Shown here: one piece after another, positions 35,395 through 43,940 of the stretch
How the letters are laid out: the number at the start of each line of letters is the position of its first letter
Numbering within the stretch: position 1 is the stretch's first letter
Assembly: GCA_041621755.1 (NCBI GenBank)
Contig: JBFKAE010000002.1
Coordinates: forward strand, 1 to 64,000
DNA from: Sphingosinicella sp041621755
GTDB lineage: Bacteria > Pseudomonadota > Alphaproteobacteria > Sphingomonadales > Sphingomonadaceae
Length of the DNA stretch: 64,000 nt
Reading direction: 5' to 3'
The notes under the pieces: model-generated
Seen by the model: the letters and a program-made list of their open reading frames with translations, nothing else
Told to the model about the DNA's origin: nothing
Databases searched by the model: none
Made by a program: the position numbers and the translations under genes

Positions 35395-38300
35395 ATGCTC
35401 GAGGTCTTCACCGTCGGGGGCGGCGAGTATCTCGTCAACACCTTCAACGCGATCGCTGCCTGGACCGGCTCGGGCGGATTCAAGGCGCTGATCCGCGTCT
35501 GCATGGTCATGGGGCTGATCTACGCCCTGCTGATCACCGCGATGGATCTCGACTGGCGCGCGTGGTTTCGCTGGTTCGTCCAGTCGACACTGATCTACCT
35601 CGTGCTCATGGTGCCGACCGTCACGGTCAAGGTCACCGACCGTATCAATCCCGGCCTTGCGCCCGCGACGGTCGCCAACGTGCCGATTGGCCTGGGGGTC
35701 ATGGCCTCGTTCACCAGCCAGGTAAGCGATTACCTCACGCGCACCGCCGAGACGGTCTTTGTCATGCCCGCCGCGCTCAACTATTCGACAGGCGGGTTCG
35801 TCTATGGCGCGCGGCTGTGGGACAAGGTGCGCGGCTTCGAGATCCGCGATCCCGTCTTCAGGGCGAACCTTGACGGCTATCTCAAGCAATGCGCCTACTA
35901 CGACATCCTGCTCGGCACCAAGAGCCTTCGGCTCCTTTCCGAATCCAATGATCTCTGGGCCGACCTCGGGGTCAATGCCGCCACCAACCGCGGTATGAAA
36001 TTCCTCACCGATACCGGGGGCGGGGCGGTCGATATCGAGGGGAGGACCTGCGCCGAGGCCTGGGTGCTGCTCGACGCGCAGTGGGATGGGGCGATCAACG
36101 CCTATGCGCTGCCGTTCGCCCATTCGATGTATCCCAAGCTCACCCAGGCGGCAGCCGGCGCACGGCTTGCCGCCGACGTGCCCGTGGTCGCACAATTGCT
36201 CACGGGTACCGCCATGACCCGGAACCAGTTCTTCAAGCAAAAGAGCATGGTCGATGCCTTCGAGGCGGCCCAGCTTGATTTCGGCAATGCCGATGCCGAC
36301 GCCTTCGCCCTGCAGCGCGCCGATGCTCAGACCCGCAATGCGATGACCACGGCTGCCGAGCAGGGGCTGATCTGGATACCGGTTCTGGGCGTCGTGCTCA
36401 CGCTCGTCTTCTACGCGCTGTTCCCGGTGGTGTTTCCGCTGTTGCTGTTCCCGCGCACCGGCATCGCGACGCTCAAGGGCTATTTCGCGGGGTTCTTCTA
36501 CCTCGCCGCCTGGGGCCCGCTCTACGTCCTCATTCACATGTTCATCATGGACCGGCTCGCCAGCCAGACCGTTGCCAGCACCGCTGGCGGGGTGAGCCTT
36601 GTCACCTGGGCCGGGATCGACGCTGTCAACCAGGACGTGGCGACGATGGCCGGGTTCCTGATGATGTCGGTGCCGGTCCTTGCGCTGATGGTCATGCGCG
36701 GCACGCTCTCGGTCGCGCACAATATGGGGGCACTTCTGTCTCCAGCCCAGGGCGCGGCCGATGCCGCCGCGCTCGAACGAACCACCGGCAATTATGCGTT
36801 CGGCGATGTCAGCTACGGCAACCTCAACGCCGAGAACCGGCAGATGGCGCAGTGGAACCTTGCTCCCAATCTCATGGCGGGGGCGCCGCAGGCGAGCCTG
36901 CGCGGCGAGGACGGACGCATGTACCGCACCTATGGCGATGGCCATTCGGTGATCGATGCGAGCGGCGCGATTTCGCAATTGCCGTTCAAGGCGACGATGA
37001 CGCGCGGCTATGCCAGTGATCTCAGGAACCAGGGCCAGTGGTATCTCAACGAGGCCGACCGGATCGAGAACGGCACGTCGACTACCTGGTCCAGTTCGCG
37101 CGGGCGGTTCGGCAGCGAAGTCGCCGCATCGAGCCAGGTCACCGGCTCGCGCAGCGAAAGTGGTTCACGCGCATCCGACACGCACAATGTCGGCGGCAAT
37201 GTCCTCATCGAAGGCTCGTCGGGCAAGTCAACCCGCGAGGTCACGAACGATGACCTGATCCTGCGGCAGGGGAATAGTCGTACCTACTCCGACTTCGAAA
37301 ATCGGACGTTTGGCTATTCACTCGGGTTAGGGGGGCGCTTGTCTGGCGGTTCTCCGGGTGGTGCAGGGAAGGGAAAGCCCGACGCAAATTCGGGCAGCAG
37401 CGGAGGCAATGTAGAAGCGGGCAAGGGAGCCGGATTGTCTGGCTCGTTGAGCGTCAATGGTTATGGCAGAAAGGAATGGGGCGAAGATTCCCGAGCAAGC
37501 AGCGAGCGGTCGTCAACAAACCAGGTCACCCGTGGCACTGACAAGTCGGAGGACGTTGGCAGCCGCGTCGTGATCAGCGACAATGCGGGCGATGTGCAAT
37601 CGAGCGGGACCTACAGCCAGGACTCCGATTATTCCGATTCGAGCCAGTCGCGCACCAGCAGTGGCGGAACCGACTGGCGCGTCGCCGAAGCCGAGGAACG
37701 CCGGGCCGCCGCTGCACGCTACCGCGAGATCGGCGGTCGCATGATGTCGGAAGCCAGCTATGCGGAGAGCCATGGCTTCCAGGTCTCGAGCGACATGTCG
37801 AACCTTATCCAGGAGCGCTACGAGACGCTGCAACGCGAACATCCCGAATGGCACCTGCCCGATATCTCCAACCCGCGGCTCGACTACCGCGATATCGCCC
37901 GGCGCGACCAGGCGATCAGCTTCATCATGGACGACTTGATGAGCGACTTGCGCAGCCGCCGGATCGACGAACTGGCCGATGTCGCGAAGATTGCGGGGCA
38001 GGGCACTCTGGGTTCGGCCGCCGATCTCGATATCCCCGCAGGCGTGCCGCTACCAACCGGAAGTCTGAGCGAGAGCAGGTTGATCACGCAGGACTTTGCT
38101 GGGCCGGTCGATGGGGCCGCCATGGCACGCGAGCTCGGACTTGGGATCAAACGCGGCGCGCGGCTCGACCGGATGGACGGATCGCTGGTCCCGGCGATGA
38201 GTGCGGTCGCGGAAGAGGCAAGCGCGCTTGGCCTGCCAAGGCCAGTCGTAACCTCAGGGAACGACAGCGACCAGCATGTCGCCGGCTCTGCGCATTATGC

Positions 38301-38466
38301 CAATCGCGCGCTCGACTTTAGGGGCAACAACATTTCCGACCAGCAGGGCGAGCAATGGGCCGCGCGTGTGCGCGAGCGCCTTGGCCCATCCTATGCTGTC
38401 GACTTCGAGCGGTTCCCCGACAACCCGGCGCGCGACCACCTGCATGTGGCCAAGCGCAAGAATTGA
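35395..38466 (+). CDS. traG: TraG mating-pair stabilisation protein with C-terminal M15-like peptidase motif
   Basis: A 1023-residue inner-membrane protein. The N-terminal ~480 residues are the TraG-N (VirB6-like) domain with several membrane helices and GYFAGFFYLAAWGPLYVLIH. A Ser/Gly-rich helical region follows. The last ~65 residues carry SAHYANRALDFRG (near 965) and DHLHV (near 1013), which match the SxHxxxxAxD and HxH zinc motifs of M15/VanY-type peptidases. F TraG acts in pilus assembly and mating-pair stabilisation; the metallopeptidase-like tail suggests wall cutting on one side of the junction. That function is an inference from motifs only. Confidence 0.92.
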   Translation: MLEVFTVGGGEYLVNTFNAIAAWTGSGGFKALIRVCMVMGLIYALLITAMDLDWRAWFRWFVQSTLIYLVLMVPTVTVKVTDRINPGLAPATVANVPIGLGVMASFTSQVSDYLTRTAETVFVMPAALNYSTGGFVYGARLWDKVRGFEIRDPVFRANLDGYLKQCAYYDILLGTKSLRLLSESNDLWADLGVNAATNRGMKFLTDTGGGAVDIEGRTCAEAWVLLDAQWDGAINAYALPFAHSMYPKLTQAAAGARLAADVPVVAQLLTGTAMTRNQFFKQKSMVDAFEAAQLDFGNADADAFALQRADAQTRNAMTTAAEQGLIWIPVLGVVLTLVFYALFPVVFPLLLFPRTGIATLKGYFAGFFYLAAWGPLYVLIHMFIMDRLASQTVASTAGGVSLVTWAGIDAVNQDVATMAGFLMMSVPVLALMVMRGTLSVAHNMGALLSPAQGAADAAALERTTGNYAFGDVSYGNLNAENRQMAQWNLAPNLMAGAPQASLRGEDGRMYRTYGDGHSVIDASGAISQLPFKATMTRGYASDLRNQGQWYLNEADRIENGTSTTWSSSRGRFGSEVAASSQVTGSRSESGSRASDTHNVGGNVLIEGSSGKSTREVTNDDLILRQGNSRTYSDFENRTFGYSLGLGGRLSGGSPGGAGKGKPDANSGSSGGNVEAGKGAGLSGSLSVNGYGRKEWGEDSRASSERSSTNQVTRGTDKSEDVGSRVVISDNAGDVQSSGTYSQDSDYSDSSQSRTSSGGTDWRVAEAEERRAAAARYREIGGRMMSEASYAESHGFQVSSDMSNLIQERYETLQREHPEWHLPDISNPRLDYRDIARRDQAISFIMDDLMSDLRSRRIDELADVAKIAGQGTLGSAADLDIPAGVPLPTGSLSESRLITQDFAGPVDGAAMARELGLGIKRGARLDRMDGSLVPAMSAVAEEASALGLPRPVVTSGNDSDQHVAGSAHYANRALDFRGNNISDQQGEQWAARVRERLGPSYAVDFERFPDNPARDHLHVAKRKN

Positions 38467-38471
38467 ATGAT

Positions 38472-38666
38472 CTAATTGATCAGGCCTGCCTCGAACGCCA
38501 TCAGGATGAGGAAGCCTATCGAGAGAATGACGAGAGCAATTGTGTATGGCTCGAATGCAAAGCTGCCAGTCGGCTCATTCGACAGGATTTCACCAGTCAC
38601 AGGGTCGCAGTCAACGCCTTTGGCATTGATTGGCAAGCCATCGAGTCCGTAGCGATCATGGTCCAT
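38472..38666 (-). CDS. Small single-helix membrane protein
   Basis: A 64-residue protein: a polar start (MDHDRYGLDGLPINAKG) with VDCDPVTGEIL, then one membrane helix (YTIALVILSIGFLILMAFEA). GGAAGAG precedes the ATG. It is convergent with traG with a 5-base gap. The family and function are not recognised; a role in membrane or entry exclusion is possible from its position but unsupported. Confidence 0.65.
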   Translation of the reverse strand: MDHDRYGLDGLPINAKGVDCDPVTGEILSNEPTGSFAFEPYTIALVILSIGFLILMAFEAGLIN

Positions 38667-38872
38667 GGCAGGCTCTTCCTTGTCCCCGCATGGATAACCC
38701 GATCGGGCTCGATTTTCAATCGGATGGCCGGGCAAATCAGCGCCCCACGCCCCTGCCGCTCCATCCTCCTCCCGCAGCGCGCATGCGCTGGATTGCAGCG
38801 TTTGGACGCCGACGGCAAAGCCCGACATTCCACCTGCTGTTCCCTGAGCAGGCACTCTCAATGTCAATTTAA

Positions 38873-38909
38873 CCTTGCAATCGTGGAGTTAAACTCCATA
38901 AATGCAAGG
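38873..38909. promoter_or_regulatory. 37-bp symmetric operator over the ATPase promoter
   Basis: An interrupted palindrome centred on base 38891: inner arms TGGAGTT/AACTCCA (38884-38898) and outer arms CCTTGCA/TGCAAGG at exactly equal distance. It overlaps a plausible promoter (TTGCAA at 38875, CATAAA at 38897, 16-bp spacer) and ends at the ATPase ATG. It is probably an autoregulatory site or an RNA hairpin. Confidence 0.65.
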
Positions 38910-40073
38910 ATGATTGACCGGCGAATTCAGGAAGAACTGCTCGAACGCCTTGGCGAAGGCCCGATAGTAGCATTACTTGGACCGCGCCAGGTCGGCAAGA
39001 CAACGCTCGCACATGAAATCGGCGAGCGAATGCCCTCGATCTATCTCGATCTCGAATCCGACGCCGATCGTGCACGTCTTGCGGAGCCTGAACTCTACCT
39101 TGAAGGACACGCAGACAAACTCGTTATCCTCGACGAAGTCCACCGGTTGCCAGGCCTGTTCCAGAACCTGCGCGGCCTCGTCGATCGAGGCCGCAAGCGA
39201 GGACAACGCGCCGGCAGATTCCTGCTGCTGGGCTCAGCCTCGCTTGATCTGATGCGCCAGTCAGGAGAAAGTCTGGCCGGCCGGATTTCCTATCTGGAAA
39301 TGACACCGCTTGATATCCTCGAATGCGGTGCCGGCAAACAGGACGAACTCTGGGTGAGGGGCGGCTTTCCGGACAGCTTTCTTGCTGCGGGCGACAAGGC
39401 CAGCGGGCGTTGGCGCAAGGATTTCATCAAGACCTATCTGGAGCGCGACATTCCGCAATTGGGGCCACGCATCGCCGCTGAAACGCTGCGCCGGTTCTGG
39501 ACCATGCTCGCACATCATCAGTCAGGCCTGCTGAATGCAGCAGATTTTGCACGATCGCTGGGCGTCGATGGCAAGACGGTCGCGACATATCTGGACCTGA
39601 TGGTCGACCTGCTGCTGGTGCGCCGACTGCCCCCCTGGCACGCCAATGTCGGAAAACGCCTCGTCAAATCGCCTCGGATCTACGTGCGCGACAGCGGTCT
39701 CGTGCACAGTCTGCTGGATATCGCCAACCTCGAAGCCTTGCTTGCTCACCCCGTGGCAGGGGCAAGTTGGGAAGGATTCGTGATTGAAAACCTCATTGGC
39801 GCTGCACCGGAAGGGACACTTGCAAACTTCTATCGAACATCGGCCGGCGCTGAAGTCGATTTGCTGCTCACTTTGCCGTCAGGCAAGGTCTGGGCCGTTG
39901 AAATCAAGCGCAGCCTGACACCGAAAGTGGGCAGAGGCTTTCACAACGCCTGCGAGGACATCGGGCCGGCACGGAAACTCATCGTCTATCCCGGAACGGA
40001 AAAGTTCCCATATGCGGACGATATCGACGTAATCCCGCTTCACGACCTCGCAAGCGAACTGATCTCATCCTGA
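38910..40073 (+). CDS. AAA ATPase with DUF4143 domain
   Basis: A 387-residue ATP-binding protein of the AAA_14/DUF4143 family. Walker A is GPRQVGKTT near residue 24, Walker B LVILDEVHRL near residue 73, then the GSASLDLMRQSGESLAGR sensor region. The C-terminal DUF4143 part contains a PD-(D/E)XK-like segment (GAEVDLLLTLPSGKVWAVEIK). The family is widespread in mobile regions and its role is unknown; it is sometimes treated as toxin- or defence-related. The ATG directly follows the 37-bp palindrome, so the mRNA may be leaderless. Confidence 0.88.
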   Translation: MIDRRIQEELLERLGEGPIVALLGPRQVGKTTLAHEIGERMPSIYLDLESDADRARLAEPELYLEGHADKLVILDEVHRLPGLFQNLRGLVDRGRKRGQRAGRFLLLGSASLDLMRQSGESLAGRISYLEMTPLDILECGAGKQDELWVRGGFPDSFLAAGDKASGRWRKDFIKTYLERDIPQLGPRIAAETLRRFWTMLAHHQSGLLNAADFARSLGVDGKTVATYLDLMVDLLLVRRLPPWHANVGKRLVKSPRIYVRDSGLVHSLLDIANLEALLAHPVAGASWEGFVIENLIGAAPEGTLANFYRTSAGAEVDLLLTLPSGKVWAVEIKRSLTPKVGRGFHNACEDIGPARKLIVYPGTEKFPYADDIDVIPLHDLASELISS

Positions 40074-40154
40074 GACGCAGATTGTATACTCAGCCCGGCG
40101 AATGAGTTGAGTTGGCCTTGTCGTTTCTTGATGTCGGTGGAGCTGAAAGCGCCA

Positions 40155-40391
40155 TCAACCACCGCCATCCAATCGCTCCCAGTACTCGACCTCGATCCGG
40201 TCGAGATCGACAACCCTCCCGCGAATGGTCACCCTGCCTACGAGATCCTCGGGCACCTGATCATCGACGAACCCGAGGCGCCAGACGACACCTTCGTCAT
40301 CGCGCAAGAGCGGCCCGCGCGGTGAAGCTTCGATTGTTCCGACATGGACATTGGCGGCGCGCGAGTTCGGTTGGTGCATGGTCTTGTTCAT
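40155..40391 (-). CDS. DUF5818-type small hypothetical protein
   Basis: A 78-residue protein with a small beta-barrel pattern: VGTIEASPRGPLLRDDEGVVWRLGF followed by VGRVTIRGRVVDLDRIEVEYWER. This fits the DUF5818 family seen on sphingomonad replicons; the function is unknown. It is convergent with the ATPase gene and has no strong ribosome site, so the start is uncertain. Confidence 0.7.
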   Translation of the reverse strand: MNKTMHQPNSRAANVHVGTIEASPRGPLLRDDEGVVWRLGFVDDQVPEDLVGRVTIRGRVVDLDRIEVEYWERLDGGG

Positions 40392-40638
40392 AACGATTGG
40401 AGAATGACACGCGCCCGGAAACGGCGAGTCACGGCTCTTCTAGGGCTGAAGCACCATCGACGCCACCCTTTGAACGAGAAGGGCGAAGCACACCCTACGC
40501 GATCCGAAGCGATCATTACGCGATTCTCTCCACCGCCCGGTCGGCGCGGCCCAGTGGGAGGCGACCCGGACCGCGCCGTTCCGGTCAGGCGCGGCGCAAG
40601 GCCTGCCCGGCGGAAGAGGTTGGGGAAAGAAACGCGCA

Positions 40639-40842
40639 TCAGAAGAACCCGGTACGCCGTCCATAGGAGAGGTCGCTCGGCGCCGAATCGCCAAGCGCTG
40701 AACGGCGTACACTGAGCGTCACACTGCCCTCACCGCGGGCGCGCAGGTGCAGGTCGCGCAGTTCGAGGCCGTTGCGCTCGGCCCAGTCGCGCGCATCGGC
40801 TTCGCTGGCAAAATCGCCGATTTCCTGGTGGTCATAGGACAT
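40639..40842 (-). CDS. Small hypothetical protein downstream of traI
   Basis: A 67-residue protein (MSYDHQEIGDFASEADARDWAERNGLELRDLHLR) with an alpha/beta pattern. GGAG precedes the ATG. It lies 48 bases after the relaxase stop in the same direction and is probably its cotranscribed tail gene. No family is recognised. Confidence 0.65.
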   Translation of the reverse strand: MSYDHQEIGDFASEADARDWAERNGLELRDLHLRARGEGSVTLSVRRSALGDSAPSDLSYGRRTGFF

Positions 40843-40890
40843 GGGACGGGTCTCCTTGGCAGTATGGGTGAACGGGGGAGGGGGCACAGC

Positions 40891-43800
40891 TCACAGATCG
40901 AGCCCCAACGACTTTTCGGGAACGGGAAGCTGGCGCACTTGCGGTTCGGGCCGGGGACCGAGCACCGCATCGAGCTTGGCTTTGAGCTCCGGGCTCATCT
41001 TCAGGTCTGGCAGCTGCCGGGCATCGGTCGGGTTCACCTGCGACTTGTCCACCTCGATCCGTCCGGTCGCTTCGAGCGCCGAGGTCTTGTTACCCGGCGT
41101 GCGGTCGAGCTGAAATTTGAGCGCGGCAAGGTCGTTGGTGACAACATGCATGTCGTCGGTGGCACGCGTGTTGAGCACGTTCTGTGTGCGCTGGGTGGCA
41201 AGATTGCGCTGGCTTGAGGATATGACCTCGATCGCCCGCGCCATGGTCACGCCCTGCGCCATATGGGCATTGAGGGCATAGCCAAGATCGAGGCGGCGCA
41301 GCATCGGATCGCCGGCGGGCAGGGTGACCTGCTGCCTGTCGCCAAGCTCCAGCGTGACCGCATCCTTCGTTGCTGCCAGCACCGTGGCATAAGTCGACTT
41401 GGCAATGTCACGGCTCGCATCCTTGTCGCGCCAGAACACGGTATCGCCGTCGTGCAGCCTCAGGTCTTTCTGCTCGTAGAGTCCGAGCCGGTCGAAGCGG
41501 TGCTGCGGATCGAGCCGATCGGGATCGATGAGCATTCTTGCGTTTCCGCGCTCGAGCAGGACCTTGCCGTCGCGGCGCACTTCGCGGACGGTGTATTCGC
41601 CTTTGCCCAGCCCGAGCTCGCGCACCCCCATGCGCGCTTCGAGCACCTGGCCCGCGCGGTAGGTTGAGGCAAAGCGCATTTCTTCGCGGGTAGTGTTGGC
41701 GCTTTGCAGCACCTTGAGCGCCACGCCTTCGCCTTTGAGCATACCATCACGCAGCAGGCCGGCCTGGACGAGCGCATTGATCTGCGCGCGATCATCGCGC
41801 CCAGCGGTAAAGATCGCGGTCTCAGCGCGCTGATCGGGCGGCAAGGAGAGCCAGAGATCGGCCGCCGCCGTGACATGGTCCTTGCCGGCTTCGGTGACCT
41901 TGCCATGCGATGCCAAGAGGTCGAGCGCGAGGCTGGCATGACCTTCGTTCGACAATCCCGCGACCGCAAGCAGCAGCGGCGAGTTCTTCTGGCGAATGTT
42001 CTCGTCCATGCGCACCGTCGCCTGGCCCGCGCTTTGCGAGACCGCGAACATCTTGCCCTGCTCGATCGCCGACAATTGCTGGCGATCGCCCATGAACGGG
42101 GCCTTGGCGAGATCGAGCTGCTCGGCGATCGCGATCACCGAAAGCATATCGCGCGAGGAGACCATCGAGCTCTCGTCGGTGATGACAACCGTGTCTTTCA
42201 GCTCAGCCTTCGCTGCCTCGAAACGCTCGCCTTCCCCGCGCGCGGCGGCCGAACCATAAGTGCTGACGAAACGCGCGATCGTATAGGCCTCGATGCCGGC
42301 CGCCTGCATCTCGTCGACCGACATGGCCTGCGAGCCACCCCCGCGCAGGTCGGCGACCATCTTGTTCTGGAAGGCCAGGCCGACAAGGCGCACCCCGTCT
42401 TCGGCCAGAACCTTCGCGACTGCACCAAGCAAGGTCGACTTGCCTGCGCCGGCCACACCCTGGATGTTGAGAAAGCGGTCGCTGCCCGACAGAACCGCGA
42501 CACCCGCCGCCAACTGGCCAGAATTCAATTGCCAGTCCTCGGCACCGGCGCGTTCGCGTCCCAGTTTGCGCGCGGCCTGCTGTAACCGCTCGACCGCCAC
42601 GTCGGGCGCCATGAACGCGCAGCCCTTGCCCGCCCCGGCGTCGATGCGGTCCAATATCTGCTGCTCGCGCGCCAGCGCCTCGGGCGTCGTCACCAGGTCG
42701 AAATGCCCGTCGAGCCGGCCGGACTTGCCGGAAATGAGATGCCCACTATCGATCAGCTGCCCGATACGCTCGATCACTGCCTCGCCTTCAAGCCCCTTGA
42801 TCTGGAAGCCCAGCGCTGCGGAGAGAATCGCATGCGGACTGAATGCCGCCTCGCGTTCGGAGAGGTGCCGGATCGCCGAGGCGGTCGCATGCTGGGCCTT
42901 GATCGTACCTGCCGAAAGGAACAGCGCGGCGGGGCCGGATACGGCGAGATCGCTCGGCGCTCGCAGCGCCGCATTGATACGGGTGGCGACTTCGGCAAAG
43001 GCAGCACTGGCGGTCTCGCGCATCGTGGGGCGAGCCAGCGCGGCAGCGCGTTCCTGCGCCTCGGCAACCAGCGGCTTGCCATCAAACCCAAGTTCCGCCG
43101 CGCGCGCCTGCCAGCCCTCGACCAGAGCTTGCCGGTCGGCGACATCGAGCTTGGGATCGCGGGTGTAGAGCGTGATCTGCTTCTTGGTGGCCAGCCTCGT
43201 GGCACCGGTCTCCGCGATCTTTGCCTCGATCTCAGCGGTGCGGGTCGAGAAAGCCTTGATGACGGCAGCAGGCACGCCCTTGATCTCGAAGGCCCCATGC
43301 TTGGCTGTGCTCTCCGTCTCGTAACCGATCGCCTGCAGCCGGGCGCGAAAGGCGGCATGGTAGAACTGGCCGATGGTGGTGTTGTTCTTCCAGATCTCGC
43401 CGTTCCACAGCGCCTTCCAGTTGCCCTTGAGGTCGCGTGTCAGGTTGGCGACCACGGCATGGACATGGCCCTGTGGGTCGAGCGCGCGGCTCGTGTCGTG
43501 AGCGAACAAGGCATAGACGAGGTTGCCGGTCTTTTCCGGCTCACCATTGCGATTGCGCTCGTAATTGCGCGCTTCGGCAAGGCGCTTCTCGACAAGCTCG
43601 CTCATCGTCGATTTAACGGCTGAAAGATGTGCATCGAGGATACGCTTGTCGCCGGTTACGAGCGCCAGGATCGAGGCGGACTTGGGCATCGAGAAGGTGA
43701 GATCAAGTCCCAGCCTGCGCCCCTCGACCTGCCCCACCATTTGGCCGCTGGGCAGCCGGCCACCGAGGATTGCCTCGAACGCATCTCGCCCGACTTCGCC

Positions 43801-43935
43801 CACAAGCCCGAGCAGGCGCGCGCCTTCGCCGCCCCAGACCCCGCTTTCCGCGTTCTCTTCAGCCGTGTAGTAATTGTCGTTCGCGAAATAGTCGGCAGCG
43901 CCGCCCGCCGAGCGAACCGGTGCGATCGAATGCAT
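40891..43935 (-). CDS. traI: MobF-family relaxase/helicase TraI (TrwC-like)
   Basis: A 1014-residue conjugative relaxase that nicks oriT and unwinds the transferred strand. The relaxase domain has the catalytic tyrosines Y16 and Y22-Y23 (ANDNYYTAEEN) and the metal triad H146, H157 and H159 (GHVHAVVANL). The helicase domain has Walker A GVAGAGKST at 493-501 and SF1 motifs (VVITDESSMVSSRD, FMGDRQQLSAIEQG, YALNAHMAQGVT). At 1014 residues it is close to TrwC of R388 (966) and much shorter than F TraI (1756), so the F C-terminal regions are absent. Five bases separate it from traD. Confidence 0.95.
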   Translation of the reverse strand: MHSIAPVRSAGGAADYFANDNYYTAEENAESGVWGGEGARLLGLVGEVGRDAFEAILGGRLPSGQMVGQVEGRRLGLDLTFSMPKSASILALVTGDKRILDAHLSAVKSTMSELVEKRLAEARNYERNRNGEPEKTGNLVYALFAHDTSRALDPQGHVHAVVANLTRDLKGNWKALWNGEIWKNNTTIGQFYHAAFRARLQAIGYETESTAKHGAFEIKGVPAAVIKAFSTRTAEIEAKIAETGATRLATKKQITLYTRDPKLDVADRQALVEGWQARAAELGFDGKPLVAEAQERAAALARPTMRETASAAFAEVATRINAALRAPSDLAVSGPAALFLSAGTIKAQHATASAIRHLSEREAAFSPHAILSAALGFQIKGLEGEAVIERIGQLIDSGHLISGKSGRLDGHFDLVTTPEALAREQQILDRIDAGAGKGCAFMAPDVAVERLQQAARKLGRERAGAEDWQLNSGQLAAGVAVLSGSDRFLNIQGVAGAGKSTLLGAVAKVLAEDGVRLVGLAFQNKMVADLRGGGSQAMSVDEMQAAGIEAYTIARFVSTYGSAAARGEGERFEAAKAELKDTVVITDESSMVSSRDMLSVIAIAEQLDLAKAPFMGDRQQLSAIEQGKMFAVSQSAGQATVRMDENIRQKNSPLLLAVAGLSNEGHASLALDLLASHGKVTEAGKDHVTAAADLWLSLPPDQRAETAIFTAGRDDRAQINALVQAGLLRDGMLKGEGVALKVLQSANTTREEMRFASTYRAGQVLEARMGVRELGLGKGEYTVREVRRDGKVLLERGNARMLIDPDRLDPQHRFDRLGLYEQKDLRLHDGDTVFWRDKDASRDIAKSTYATVLAATKDAVTLELGDRQQVTLPAGDPMLRRLDLGYALNAHMAQGVTMARAIEVISSSQRNLATQRTQNVLNTRATDDMHVVTNDLAALKFQLDRTPGNKTSALEATGRIEVDKSQVNPTDARQLPDLKMSPELKAKLDAVLGPRPEPQVRQLPVPEKSLGLDL

Positions 43936-43940
43936 GGCCC

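Noticed and set aside
33997..36978. 993-residue open frame on the minus strand opposite traH/traG
   Set aside because: It is compositional: it lies antisense to two well conserved transfer genes, is full of His/Arg/Asp codons from the complementary frame and shows no domain.
18374..38466. VirB-type (P-type) T4SS
   Set aside because: Presence of TraN, TraU, TraW, TrbC, TraF, TraH and TraG identifies the F type.
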